A stretch of 64,000 nt of DNA from assembly GCA_947488345.1 (NCBI GenBank), contig CANKZQ010000002.1, forward strand, positions 248,001-312,000. The letters run 5' to 3'. The notes under the pieces are model-generated. The model did no database searches, was not told the origin of the DNA, and saw nothing but the letters and a program-made list of their open reading frames with translations. This stretch comes from an uncultured Flavobacteriaceae bacterium (GTDB lineage: Bacteria > Bacteroidota > Bacteroidia > Flavobacteriales > Flavobacteriaceae). Each line of letters opens with the position of its first letter. Position 1 is the stretch's first letter. Shown piece after piece: positions 42,942 through 51,531 of the stretch. The translations under genes and the position numbers were made by a program.

Positions 42942-43892
42942 ATGAAAATATTAGCGAATGATGGTATAGCTCAAAGTGGTGTAAATGCCTTAGAAAATGC
43001 AGGATTTGAGGTGATTTTAACTACAGTTGCACAAGAGCAATTGATCAATTATATAAATGAAAATAATATAGTGGCGCTCCTAGTGAGAAGTGCAACGAAA
43101 GTACGTAAAGACATTATTGATGCTTGTCCGTCTCTAAAAATTATCGGTCGTGGTGGTGTTGGTATGGATAATATTGATGTAGACTATGCCCGTGAAAAAG
43201 GACTGAATGTTATCAATACACCCGCTGCATCCTCTCATTCAGTAGCTGAATTAGTATTCGCACATCTATTTGGCATGGTCCGTTTCTTACATGATTCTAA
43301 TAGAAATATGCCCCTGGAAGGAGATTCGAAGTTTAAAGATTTGAAAAAAGCCTATGCTAAAGGTGTAGAATTAAAAGGTAAAACTTTGGGTGTAATGGGA
43401 TTTGGACGTATTGGTCAGGCGACAGCCAAAGTGGCCTTAGGAGCTGGTATGAAGGTCATTGCATTCGACCCTTATATAGACAAGGCAGATTTGGAGCTTG
43501 AATTCTATGATGGGCAAACTGTGAATTTTGAGATACATACAATTGCTAAAGAAGATGTCTTGGCACAGAGTGACTTTATCACATTGCATGTACCTGCGCA
43601 GGATACCTATGTTATTTCTACTGAAGAATTCAATATGATGAAAGATGGCGCTTGTATTGTTAATGCTGCACGTGGAGGTGTCATTGATGAAGTGGCTTTA
43701 GTGGAGGCTATAAAGAGTGGCAAAATCTCGAAAGCGGCATTAGATGTTTTCGAAAATGAACCTACACCAGAAGTACAAATACTCATGAATCCAGATATTT
43801 CCTTAACACCTCATATTGGAGCAGCTACAGGTGAAGCCCAAGACAGAATTGGAGCTGAGTTAGCCGACCAAATAATTGAAATTTTAGCATAG
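42942..43892 (+). CDS. serA: D-3-phosphoglycerate dehydrogenase (D-2-hydroxyacid dehydrogenase)
   Basis: A 316-residue NAD-dependent enzyme of the D-2-hydroxyacid dehydrogenase family. Rossmann loop VMGFGRIGQATAK, catalytic Arg in NAARGGVIDE, Glu near DVFENEPTP and His in LTPHIGAATGEA are all present. It lacks the C-terminal ACT regulatory domain, so it is the short form. Placement right after serC supports the phosphoglycerate dehydrogenase role. Substrate assignment is inference from context. Confidence 0.92.
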   Translation: MKILANDGIAQSGVNALENAGFEVILTTVAQEQLINYINENNIVALLVRSATKVRKDIIDACPSLKIIGRGGVGMDNIDVDYAREKGLNVINTPAASSHSVAELVFAHLFGMVRFLHDSNRNMPLEGDSKFKDLKKAYAKGVELKGKTLGVMGFGRIGQATAKVALGAGMKVIAFDPYIDKADLELEFYDGQTVNFEIHTIAKEDVLAQSDFITLHVPAQDTYVISTEEFNMMKDGACIVNAARGGVIDEVALVEAIKSGKISKAALDVFENEPTPEVQILMNPDISLTPHIGAATGEAQDRIGAELADQIIEILA

Positions 43893-43893
43893 T

Positions 43894-44544
43894 ATGAGCA
43901 TCGCTCAGCGTCTACAGCACATACTAACAACCATTCCAGATACTGTCACCTTGGTGGCAGTATCCAAAACAAAACCTATTGAGGCGATTCAAGAGGCCTA
44001 TGATGCTGGTCAACGAATTTTTGGTGAGAACAAAATTCAAGAAATGGCCGAGAAATATGAGCAATTGCCAAAAGATATCAAATGGCATATGATTGGTCAT
44101 TTACAATCGAATAAGGTCAAATATATGGCACATTTTGTAGATTTAATTCATGGGGTTGACAGTTTTAAAACCCTAAAAGAAATCAACAAACAAGCTAAAA
44201 AACATAACAGAACCATTCACTGTTTATTGCAAGCTAAAATTGCGCAGGAAGAAACCAAATTTGGACTCCCTTTTTCTGAAATTCGAGACATTCTTAGTTC
44301 TGATGAACTAAAAGAGTTAACCAACGTCAAAATTGATGGTTTAATGGGAATGGCCAGCTTTACAGCGGATAGCATCCAAGTACAAAAGGAGTTTGACAGT
44401 ATTCATTCATTATTCGTAGAATTGAACACTGAAGATGCACCCTTGACCACGCTTTCTATAGGAATGAGCGGTGATTATCAATTGGCGATTACGTCGGGTA
44501 GTACCATGATTCGTGTTGGCAGCGCTATTTTTGGGGCCCGTTAA
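43894..44544 (+). CDS. YggS-type PLP-binding protein
   Basis: A 216-residue single-domain PLP protein with an alanine-racemase-like TIM barrel. The PLP Lys is in LVAVSKTKPIE (near residue 25). IFGENKIQEMAEKYE, WHMIGHLQSNKVKYM, GLMGMAS and STMIRVGSAIFGAR match the YggS/PROSC family. It is a PLP homeostasis protein without clear catalytic function. Starts one base after the serA stop, so it is in the same operon. Confidence 0.94.
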   Translation: MSIAQRLQHILTTIPDTVTLVAVSKTKPIEAIQEAYDAGQRIFGENKIQEMAEKYEQLPKDIKWHMIGHLQSNKVKYMAHFVDLIHGVDSFKTLKEINKQAKKHNRTIHCLLQAKIAQEETKFGLPFSEIRDILSSDELKELTNVKIDGLMGMASFTADSIQVQKEFDSIHSLFVELNTEDAPLTTLSIGMSGDYQLAITSGSTMIRVGSAIFGAR

Positions 44545-44577
44545 GAAATTGCTATCTTTACCTATACCCTATAAAGT

Positions 44578-45477
44578 ATGAGAATTTCAATTATTTTGTT
44601 GATTTCTATGTTAAGCATATTAAATCATCACGCGCAAGAGAAAAAAAATCCTGTTAATAATCTTAAGGCTATTAAAAATGGAACCACCATTTTTTATGCC
44701 GATGAAGGCATCAGTTTTACAAGTCAAACGTTTAGCAATACCTTTTCGCTTAAAGGGTTAAAAAAAATATTTAGACAATATCGAATAAAAAAGGATGATG
44801 CTAAACTAACTGATAAGGACCTCAAATATCAGAATTTTTATGTGAGTAAAAATGATAAACTCGCTGATGATCTAATACAATATAACTCCTATTATTTCGT
44901 AGAAGGAAAAAAAAATAGGGTTACGGTCTTTTGGTTTGGAGCTGTAAACAAGCAGGACAGATCATTTGAAAGGAAGTATGTAAATCGTATTCTTCAAGAT
45001 AGCATTCCAGAAACTATTTTTGTTCACCCAACCAAAATGAACAATATCGATTTTGCGGGTCGAAATTTAACCTTGAGTAATAGTGAGTGTCATTGGACAA
45101 CAATCAACAGTATTCAATGCCCTTATTATGGGCAAATTAGTTGGTCGCTTCATACTACATTAGAAGAGGCTACAACAAGAAGGGATATACAGATTCTTCT
45201 AACCAAAAATAAAAAGGGAACCCAGGCAATTTCGGAGGATATCGTTGATGTTGAATTTGAAGGAAGTCCGGCGAAAGCCATCAAAATAATCTATGACATT
45301 AAGGGAATTAACTCTCTATTAGCAGGCATGTCTGGGGCAAAAAAATTAACTGTTTATTATGTGGCTTCCGAAGTAAGAGGAACATATATGAGCTGCATTA
45401 TGAGTTTCTGGAACAACGATGTCAAAACAGACAGCGGGTTGTCGCCTCTACTCGAAGAAATTATGAAAATAAAATAG
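44578..45477 (+). CDS. Secreted protein of unknown function
   Basis: A 299-residue protein with a signal peptide ending NHHAQE. Basic and asparagine-rich with several hydrophobic beta strands (GKKNRVTVFWFGAVNKQDRSF, SECHWTTINSIQCPYYGQISWSL, AKAIKIIYDIKGINSLLAGMSG, YYVASEVRGTYMSCIMSFWNND). I do not recognise a family. Four cysteines could form disulphides. It follows the yggS-type gene after 33 bases and may share its transcript. Confidence 0.6.
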   Translation: MRISIILLISMLSILNHHAQEKKNPVNNLKAIKNGTTIFYADEGISFTSQTFSNTFSLKGLKKIFRQYRIKKDDAKLTDKDLKYQNFYVSKNDKLADDLIQYNSYYFVEGKKNRVTVFWFGAVNKQDRSFERKYVNRILQDSIPETIFVHPTKMNNIDFAGRNLTLSNSECHWTTINSIQCPYYGQISWSLHTTLEEATTRRDIQILLTKNKKGTQAISEDIVDVEFEGSPAKAIKIIYDIKGINSLLAGMSGAKKLTVYYVASEVRGTYMSCIMSFWNNDVKTDSGLSPLLEEIMKIK

Positions 45478-45521
45478 GAATCTGCCCTACTCTGTATTAC
45501 ATCTAATCTAAATATTCTTGT

Positions 45522-46061
45522 ATGAATCGTTTACTTTTAATCTTTATTTTACTGCTATCCACATCTATAGGTTTTGCGCAAGAACAAGATGCAGTTCCGA
45601 AAACAGATTTCACCAAAATGTATTTACCAGTTTGGTTAGAAGCGAAGACACACTGTTTAGCAGTTGCTCGAATCATGCCCGATAGTTTGTATTCATATAA
45701 ACCTACTCCTGTAAGTAAAACTTTTGGGGAGCAAATGGTACATATAGCTCATACGGTCAAACTATTAACGCAACGATATGTGCAGGGCATGAAGGTAAAA
45801 CCTAATACCCCCGATGCTTCTAAACTAACAAAGGAAGAAATTATTAACTTACTTGAAAAAGAATTTCAATATACCACAAATGTAATTCTTCACATAGAGC
45901 AAAAAAAGCTAGATGAAACCTGCGTCATGTATCATAGTGGTAATACTGTGAGTAGAGCTTTTGCCTTTTTTTATGTACAAGATCATATGGCAAATCACAG
46001 GTCAAAATCAAACTTATACATTAGAATGAATAATATCAAACCTCCAGAATATACTTGGTAA
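45522..46061 (+). CDS. DinB-like domain protein, exported
   Basis: A 179-residue protein with a signal peptide ending IGFAQ. The helical DinB/YfiT fold has conserved histidines in LEAKTHCLAVARIMPDSLYSYKP, TFGEQMVHIAHTV and FFYVQDHMANHRSK. Such histidines commonly hold a metal, and the enzymatic role is unknown. An exported DinB protein is common in Flavobacteriia. Confidence 0.85.
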   Translation: MNRLLLIFILLLSTSIGFAQEQDAVPKTDFTKMYLPVWLEAKTHCLAVARIMPDSLYSYKPTPVSKTFGEQMVHIAHTVKLLTQRYVQGMKVKPNTPDASKLTKEEIINLLEKEFQYTTNVILHIEQKKLDETCVMYHSGNTVSRAFAFFYVQDHMANHRSKSNLYIRMNNIKPPEYTW

Positions 46062-46083
46062 GATAGCAATGCTTATTTTAAAA

Positions 46084-46473
46084 TCAATTGGTCCAGTAAT
46101 CAATGACGAGTACATCATCCAAAAATGGCTGTAAAATTTCTACAAATGCTAGATGGTCATGATGAGGTAAATAGATAGCTCTATCCTCTTCACTTTTAAA
46201 TGTCACTAAAAAAGAGTGCGAAAATCCTTGATGCAGGCCTTCTTCGCTGTTGTCTATTCCCCATTCAAATTCCATAATTTCGGGTATTTTAGCTGGTAGT
46301 GCTGCAAATGCTTGTTCAATTCTTGTAATATCTTCTTCATTCGCGTCATTATTAAATTTAAATAAGACAACATGTCTTAATTTTTTTTCTTCTTTTTCCG
46401 AGGTATTTGCACACCCTAAAAAGAGAAAGAAACTTACACAAACGGTTATGGAAAGTAAAATATTAGATTTCAT
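46084..46473 (-). CDS. Dabb domain lipoprotein (second copy)
   Basis: A 129-residue lipoprotein (lipobox FLGC, Cys about 21, followed by ANTSEKEE). A Dabb barrel occupies about 30-125 (LRHVVLFKFNNDANEEDITRIEQAFAALPAKIPEIMEFEWGIDNS, HSFLVTFKSEEDRAIYLPHHDHLAFVEILQPFLDDVLVIDY). It has the same fold family as 4409-4807 but is a distinct sequence. It is convergent with the DinB gene and divergent from the creatininase gene. Confidence 0.88.
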   Translation of the reverse strand: MKSNILLSITVCVSFFLFLGCANTSEKEEKKLRHVVLFKFNNDANEEDITRIEQAFAALPAKIPEIMEFEWGIDNSEEGLHQGFSHSFLVTFKSEEDRAIYLPHHDHLAFVEILQPFLDDVLVIDYWTN

Positions 46474-46557
46474 TGCTGCTATTTTAAAATGAATTGAGAC
46501 TAAAGGTACTACAATAATCTAGTTTAGTTATATTTATAGAATTAAAAAATCATTTCA

Positions 46558-47319
46558 ATGAGACCTTATATACTGGCAGAAACGAATTGGAAAGCACTTA
46601 AGGATGCCTCTTTTGACTTAGCCCTTTTGCCGTGGGGTGCTACAGAAGCACATAATTATCATTTGCCCTATGCTACTGATGTTATTGAAGCAGATCATAT
46701 AGCCGCAGAGGCCGCAAAAAACGCTTGGGATAAAGGTGCCAAACTAATTGTATTGCCTACCATTCCTTTTGGTGTAAATACCGGACAATCTGATATCTAC
46801 TTAGATATGAATTTAAATCCGAGCACCCAGTTTGCCATTTTATGTGATGTTATAGAAACTTTGAACAGGCAAGGGATTCACAAATTAATAATCTTCAATA
46901 GCCATGGAGGGAACAATTGGAAATCAATCGTTCGTGAATTAGGGTTGAAATATCCTAATATGTTTATATGTGTTTCAAATTGGTTTCGAATGCCTGGTAA
47001 AAATGAACATTTTGATGAGATAGGAGATCATGCAGATGAAGTCGAAACAAGTTTATTGTTACATTTAAGACCCGACTTAGTATTACCAAGGTCAGACTGG
47101 GGAGATGGCAATGAAAAAACTCACAAAATCAAAGCTTTTACAGAAGGTTGGTTTTGGGCCGAACGTAAATGGACACATATCAGTGAAGATACGGGAGTCG
47201 GCAACCCCAAACTTGCGACTGCCGAAAAAGGTGCACATTTCTTTAAAGTTGTAACCGAAAAAATGGGTGACATTTTATATGATATTGCAATGGCCGATAT
47301 AAATGATTTATATGAATAA
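46558..47319 (+). CDS. Creatininase family protein
   Basis: A 253-residue cytosolic protein. Metal-site motifs are ALLPWGATEAHNYHLPYATDVIEAD (Glu, His, Asp), VLPTIPFGVN, IFNSHGGNNWKSI and DHADEVETSL (Glu near residue 160). The family includes creatininase and amidohydrolases acting on small amides, and the substrate here is unknown. It is followed without a gap by the NTF2-like gene (overlap of stop and start), so the two are co-transcribed. Confidence 0.9.
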   Translation: MRPYILAETNWKALKDASFDLALLPWGATEAHNYHLPYATDVIEADHIAAEAAKNAWDKGAKLIVLPTIPFGVNTGQSDIYLDMNLNPSTQFAILCDVIETLNRQGIHKLIIFNSHGGNNWKSIVRELGLKYPNMFICVSNWFRMPGKNEHFDEIGDHADEVETSLLLHLRPDLVLPRSDWGDGNEKTHKIKAFTEGWFWAERKWTHISEDTGVGNPKLATAEKGAHFFKVVTEKMGDILYDIAMADINDLYE

Positions 47320-47337
47320 ATGTCAAACCCTATAGAT

Positions 47338-47865
47338 ATGAAGAACGTAATTGTGATATGTCTACTCTGTATTTCTTTGACCTCTGAAGCAAATGCTCAA
47401 ACAGCAGATGAAAAGTATATTTCAAAGGTGCAGAGCTTGGATAGCACTTTAAATACCTTATATGGTGTCATCTCTGGAGAGAAAGGTGAACCGCGAAATT
47501 GGGAACTTTTTAAGTACTTATTTCGACCCGAAGCAAAGTTAATTCCTTCAGGAAAAAATAAGGAAGGTTTGACCGGAACGAGATACTTATCGCCGGATGG
47601 TTATATAAAGGCCTCGGGGCAGTGGTTACTCGATAATGGTTTTTTTGAAAAAGAAATTCATCGCGTGGTCAATACATTCGGAAGTATCACCCAAGTTTTC
47701 AGTACCTATGAATCTTTTAATAGTGAGGCAGATACTAAACCTTTTATGAGAGGTATTAATAGCATTCAATTGTTAAATGATGGAAAAAGGTGGTGGATCG
47801 TTAACATCTATTGGACGCAGGAAACTGATAAAAATCCCATTCCAAAGAGATATCTCCCTAAATAA
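47338..47865 (+). CDS. Secreted NTF2-like protein of unknown function
   Basis: From the ATG at 47338 the protein has 175 residues and a good signal peptide (MKNVIVICLLCISLTSEANAQ). An upstream ATG at 47320 would add six residues. The alpha-beta pattern (LDSTLNTLYGVISGEKGEPRNWELFKYLFRPEAKLIPS, IHRVVNTFGSITQVFSTYESFNSE, NSIQLLNDGKRWWIVNIYWTQE) fits the cone-like NTF2/SnoaL fold. It is in an operon with the creatininase and YwbE-like genes. Function unknown. Confidence 0.75.
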   Translation: MKNVIVICLLCISLTSEANAQTADEKYISKVQSLDSTLNTLYGVISGEKGEPRNWELFKYLFRPEAKLIPSGKNKEGLTGTRYLSPDGYIKASGQWLLDNGFFEKEIHRVVNTFGSITQVFSTYESFNSEADTKPFMRGINSIQLLNDGKRWWIVNIYWTQETDKNPIPKRYLPK

Positions 47866-47868
47866 ATC

Positions 47869-48066
47869 ATGGACGGCAAACTGAGGAAAAATATTAAGAT
47901 CGGACAAGAAGTTTCCATTGTTCAAAAACAGCATCAACGTTCTGGGGAATTAACACATGGTGTTGTGCAGAGAATTTTGACAAACTCAGCGAATCATCCA
48001 CATGGGATTAAGGTAAAATTAACATCGGGTGCAGTAGGAAGAGTAAAGAGAATAGGTGCTATTTGA
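47869..48066 (+). CDS. ywbE: YwbE family small protein
   Basis: A 65-residue basic protein that matches the YwbE family along its length (KLRKNIKIGQEVSIVQKQHQRSGELTHGVVQRILTNSANHPHGIKVKLTSGAVGRVKRI). The family is conserved but its function is not established. It is the last gene of the creatininase run, only three bases after the previous stop. Confidence 0.9.
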   Translation: MDGKLRKNIKIGQEVSIVQKQHQRSGELTHGVVQRILTNSANHPHGIKVKLTSGAVGRVKRIGAI

Positions 48067-48193
48067 CAAGAAATTCGACTGCTCTTCTGCAAAAAAAAGA
48101 GAAGAAAAACGCATTCCAAAATTAGAAGAATCAATAAGCCTTATAGAAAATAATGGTCACTCAATAATTACCATAAAGGTTTTATTAAGTTAA
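48056..48193 (+). other. Small GTG-started open frame of uncertain status
   Basis: A 45-codon frame begins at a GTG within the end of ywbE and ends with TAA at 48191-48193. The product would be lysine-rich (KKREEKRIPKLEESISLIENNGHSIITIKVL). It may be chance, a decayed gene remnant or a short peptide. It is the only open frame in the 131-base gap before holA. Confidence 0.2.
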
Positions 48194-48197
48194 ATAA

Positions 48198-49202
48198 TTA
48201 ATGCATCATTCGAAACAATAGTTCTTTTAAAATATCCCCTTGATTCATATTTGTTGCTCCTACTCCTTTACTTTTTAAGTCTGCTTCTCTGAGCAGTGAA
48301 ATGGTTTGAGACACTTTTCTCATCGGATAGTTTCGTGCAGCAACATCGTAGTCACCCACAAAATATGGGTTTACTCTTAATGCCTTCGCCACATTAGATT
48401 TTGATTTATTCTTCAAACTATGATAGATCAACAACTGCGTAAAAAAGCTATTCAATAAAGAAATAGTCATCACCAAAGGATTACTTCTCGGATTTTGTGC
48501 AAAATAATTGACAATCTGATTGGCCTTAACGATCTGCTTCGCTCCTACTGCTTTTCTCAACTCGAAATTATTAAAGTCTTTACTAATGCCAATATTCTCT
48601 TCAATATGAGCCGCTGAAATTAAGGATCCCTTTGGCAAAATTAGTAATAGCTTTTCTAGCTCATTATTAATCTTTGACAAACTTGTCCCCAAAAATTCGA
48701 CTAGCATCAGTGTTGCCTTCGGTTCTATTGTATACCCTTTGCCTGAAAGTACTCGACGTATCCAATCACCAACCTGATTTTCATAGAGTTTTTTACTTTC
48801 TAGAATAACTCCGTGCTTCTCAATGGTTTTGGATAACTTTTTTCGCTTATCTAGTGTCTTGTATTTATAACAAATCACCAATACCGTTGAGGGCTGAGGA
48901 TTTTCGGCATAGCCAACCAAATTCTCTATGGTTCGAGATAGATCTTGGGCCTCCTTTACAATCACCACTTGGCGTTCTGCCATCATAGGGAAACGCTTGG
49001 CATTAGAAACGATGTCTTCAATCGTTACATCCCTTCCGTATAAGACCATTTGATTGAACCCCTTCTCTTCTTCACTCAACACAGTCTTTTCAATAAAATC
49101 ACTGATCTTATCTATATAATAAGATTCCTCACCCATCAAAAAATAGATGGGTTTGATCTGACCAGATTTGATGTCTGAAACTATTTGGTTGATACCTTCC
49201 AC
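48198..49202 (-). CDS. holA: DNA polymerase III subunit delta
   Basis: A 334-residue clamp-loader subunit that opens the beta sliding clamp. IKPIYFLMGEESYYIDKISDFIEKTVL at the start, then FNQMVLYGRDVTIEDIVSNAKRFPMMAERQVVIVKEAQDL and the C-terminal collar helices (LRKAVGAKQIVKANQIVNYFAQNPRSNPLVMTISLLNSFF) match the DnaX-AAA-type delta family. The start is GTG at 49202; no in-frame ATG is near. It is divergent from the HSDR_N-type gene after 29 bases. Confidence 0.93.
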   Translation of the reverse strand: MEGINQIVSDIKSGQIKPIYFLMGEESYYIDKISDFIEKTVLSEEEKGFNQMVLYGRDVTIEDIVSNAKRFPMMAERQVVIVKEAQDLSRTIENLVGYAENPQPSTVLVICYKYKTLDKRKKLSKTIEKHGVILESKKLYENQVGDWIRRVLSGKGYTIEPKATLMLVEFLGTSLSKINNELEKLLLILPKGSLISAAHIEENIGISKDFNNFELRKAVGAKQIVKANQIVNYFAQNPRSNPLVMTISLLNSFFTQLLIYHSLKNKSKSNVAKALRVNPYFVGDYDVAARNYPMRKVSQTISLLREADLKSKGVGATNMNQGDILKELLFRMMH

Positions 49203-49231
49203 AACTAAGAAAAAAAGTTCATTTTTGTACT

Positions 49232-49675
49232 ATGCAAGTACTGAATTTCCCTGCATATCAATTTAAGCTCAAAAGTAGCGAAAATAAGCAGTATATTTTT
49301 GATGTTGCTCGAAAAAAATATATTGTACTTACTCCCGAAGAATGGGTACGACAACATGTGCTTCATTTTTTAGTACATGATAAAAAATACCCCCTATCTT
49401 TAACCGCCGTTGAAAAACAATTATCGGTAAACAACTTAAAAAAAAGAACTGATATTTTAATCTATAACACTCAAGGAACACCCGAACTTGTTGTTGAATG
49501 TAAAGCTCCCAATATAAAAGTTACACAGCATACCTTTGACCAAATTGCACGATATAATTTACAGCTTAAAGCAAATTATTTAATGGTAAGTAATGGATTC
49601 AAACATTATTTTTGCAAATTAGATTATGAAAATGAACGCTATATTTTTTTAAAAGATATTCCTGAGTACACATGA
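49232..49675 (+). CDS. Type I restriction HSDR_N-like nuclease-fold protein
   Basis: A 147-residue protein. The PD-(D/E)XK-type nuclease fold is visible as KRTDILIYNTQGTPELVVECKAPNIKV (Asp, then Glu-x-Lys). LTPEEWVRQHVLHFLVHDKKYP matches the N-terminal domain of type I restriction HsdR subunits. No helicase, HsdM or HsdS follows, so this is a free-standing domain conserved in Bacteroidota. It overlaps the glycosyltransferase gene by four bases. Its role is unknown. Confidence 0.87.
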   Translation: MQVLNFPAYQFKLKSSENKQYIFDVARKKYIVLTPEEWVRQHVLHFLVHDKKYPLSLTAVEKQLSVNNLKKRTDILIYNTQGTPELVVECKAPNIKVTQHTFDQIARYNLQLKANYLMVSNGFKHYFCKLDYENERYIFLKDIPEYT

Positions 49676-50685
49676 AAATAGCCATTGTCATATTAAACTG
49701 GAACGGAAAACAGTTATTGGAACAATTTTTACCATCTGTGGTAAACTTTAGTAAGAATGAAGCCGATATCTATGTTGCCGACAATGCTTCTACCGATGAT
49801 TCCGTCAATTTTGTGAAGGAAAACTTTCCCAATATACACATCATTCAAAACACAGAAAACGGGGGTTACGCTAAGGGATATAATGATGCTCTGTTACATG
49901 TAGAGGCAGATATATACGCACTTGTGAACTCCGATATTGAAGTTACTGAACATTGGCTCACTCCAATTATAGAACAATTCAAAAAAGAATCTAATACGGC
50001 AGCCATACAGCCAAAGATCTTAGATTATAAAGATAAAAATGCCTTTGAATATGCAGGTGCAGCAGGTGGTTTTATTGACAAATACGGATTTCCTTATTGC
50101 AGAGGACGCCTATTCGACACGATAGAAAAAGATACAGGACAATTCAATGATGTTGTCAATATTTTTTGGGCTTCTGGTGCCTGTCTTTTTATTCGTGCAG
50201 AGATCTTTCATGATTTACATGGATTTGATGCAGATTTTTTTGCCCACCAAGAAGAAATTGATCTTTGTTGGCGCATCCAAAATACGGGTGGTCAAATTCA
50301 ATATGTTGGAGCATCTACAGTATATCATGTTGGTGGTGCTACCTTACATCAATACAATCCGCAAAAGACCTATTTAAATTTTAGAAATAGTTTGTACGCT
50401 ATCGTCAAAAATGTACCCAAGGGACAGCTTTTTAGTACACTGTTCATACGCATGTTATTGGACGGTATCGCCGCTTTTAAATTTTTAGCAGCGTTTAAGT
50501 TTCGTCACGTTGTTGCAATTTTACGCGCACATGTAAGTTTCTATAAACGCCTAGGTTTGATGTACTCAAAGAGGAAAACAATTGCGAGGACTACATCGGT
50601 ATATTATTCGATTAAAAGTGTGGTTTGGCAATATTTTATATCGGGAAACAAAACCTTTGAAAAACTACCTAAGCATGGCCTATAA
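49672..50685 (+). CDS. Glycosyltransferase family 2
   Basis: A 337-residue protein. The GT-A fold starts MKIAIVILNWNGKQLLEQFLPSVV, with a nucleotide-sugar-binding DNASTDDSVNF, the DxD-like NSDIEV (about 85-90) and the acceptor-site EIDLCWRIQNTGG (about 196-208). A hydrophobic stretch near the C-terminus (FSTLFIRMLLDGIAAFKFLAAF) suggests membrane association. It likely builds surface glycans. Donor and acceptor are unknown. It overlaps the TfoX-like gene by 11 bases. Confidence 0.93.
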   Translation: MKIAIVILNWNGKQLLEQFLPSVVNFSKNEADIYVADNASTDDSVNFVKENFPNIHIIQNTENGGYAKGYNDALLHVEADIYALVNSDIEVTEHWLTPIIEQFKKESNTAAIQPKILDYKDKNAFEYAGAAGGFIDKYGFPYCRGRLFDTIEKDTGQFNDVVNIFWASGACLFIRAEIFHDLHGFDADFFAHQEEIDLCWRIQNTGGQIQYVGASTVYHVGGATLHQYNPQKTYLNFRNSLYAIVKNVPKGQLFSTLFIRMLLDGIAAFKFLAAFKFRHVVAILRAHVSFYKRLGLMYSKRKTIARTTSVYYSIKSVVWQYFISGNKTFEKLPKHGL

Positions 50686-51001
50686 TGAGAATCTAGCGGA
50701 TCAGATAAGGGAGCTTTTGTTACCTTTTGGTGATACAATCATTGAGAAAAAAATGTTTGGAGGTGTTTGCTTTTTATATAAAGGAAAAATGACAGTTGGG
50801 ATCATTAAAGAGGATTTGGCAGTTAGAGTCATCTCTTCAAAAATAGATCAAGAATTAGAAAAACACAATGTAAGGCCTATGGATTTTACCAAAAAGGTCA
50901 TGAAGGAATTTATCTATGTAGAATTAGAACATCCTAAAAACTTGAAATATTGGGTGGAACTCGGTATAGAACATGCCAAAATGAAGTTAAAAGAACTTTA
51001 A
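50675..51001 (+). CDS. TfoX/Sxy N-terminal-domain protein
   Basis: A 108-residue protein from the ATG at 50675 (MAYNENLADQIRELLLPF); a longer frame from 50582 would be a chance extension through the glycosyltransferase gene. The TfoX N-terminal domain is recognised by KKMFGGVCFLYKGKMTVGIIKEDLAVRV and KEFIYVELEHPKNLKYWVELGIEHA. In other bacteria TfoX proteins regulate competence, but this short form may have another role. Confidence 0.88.
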   Translation: MAYNENLADQIRELLLPFGDTIIEKKMFGGVCFLYKGKMTVGIIKEDLAVRVISSKIDQELEKHNVRPMDFTKKVMKEFIYVELEHPKNLKYWVELGIEHAKMKLKEL

Positions 51002-51012
51002 ATTATATAATT

Positions 51013-51525
51013 ATGAGAAAGCTAGCTTGGAATTCATTCACGAAGAAAATTCACATTAAAGCTCCTATTGAGTTATTATATCAATCCTGGACAACCGAAG
51101 AAGGTATATGTTCTTGGTTTTTGAGAAATGCTATTTATGAACGAGAAGGAACAAGAATAGCCAAAGACAGTTTAATTCAAGAAGGTGATTTGTACACTTG
51201 GAAATGGCATAATTGGGATGGTGAAGAAAAAGGAAAAATAATCAAGGTAAATGGAACAGATCTCGTACAGTTTTCTTTTGCAGGAGCAGGAGTTGTAACG
51301 GTAACACTAGAGCAAAAGGAAAATGCTGTGTTACTCTCATTAACACAATCTAACATCCCTTTAGATGAAAAAAGCAAGCTAGAGATATTCTATGGTTGTA
51401 GCAATGGATGGACGTTTTGGTTGGCGAATTTAAAGGCGTATTTAGAACATGGCATTTTATTGAATGAAACTGAAATTGATTTGCGTGGTTTTGAATTAGC
51501 AGGTTATGAATTTGTAAATATGTAA
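51013..51525 (+). CDS. SRPBCC (START-like, AHSA1-type) protein
   Basis: A 170-residue protein from the ATG at 51013 (MRKLAWNSFTKKIHIKAPIELLYQSWTTEEGICSWF); the frame opens earlier but the upstream part is not conserved in style. The rest (GDLYTWKWHNWDGEEKGKIIKVNGTDLVQFSF, VTVTLEQKENAVLLSLTQSNIP, GWTFWLANLKAYLEHG) matches the AHSA1-type hydrophobic-ligand-binding fold. Ligand unknown. Eleven bases after the TfoX-like gene. Confidence 0.87.
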   Translation: MRKLAWNSFTKKIHIKAPIELLYQSWTTEEGICSWFLRNAIYEREGTRIAKDSLIQEGDLYTWKWHNWDGEEKGKIIKVNGTDLVQFSFAGAGVVTVTLEQKENAVLLSLTQSNIPLDEKSKLEIFYGCSNGWTFWLANLKAYLEHGILLNETEIDLRGFELAGYEFVNM

Positions 51526-51531
51526 TTCAAC

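Noticed and set aside
49232-49675. Part of a type I restriction-modification system
   Set aside because: There is no methylase, specificity or helicase gene nearby. The protein is a single domain.
50582-50674. Longer start for the TfoX-like protein
   Set aside because: The extension runs through the glycosyltransferase coding region. The ATG at 50675 gives the normal family start.
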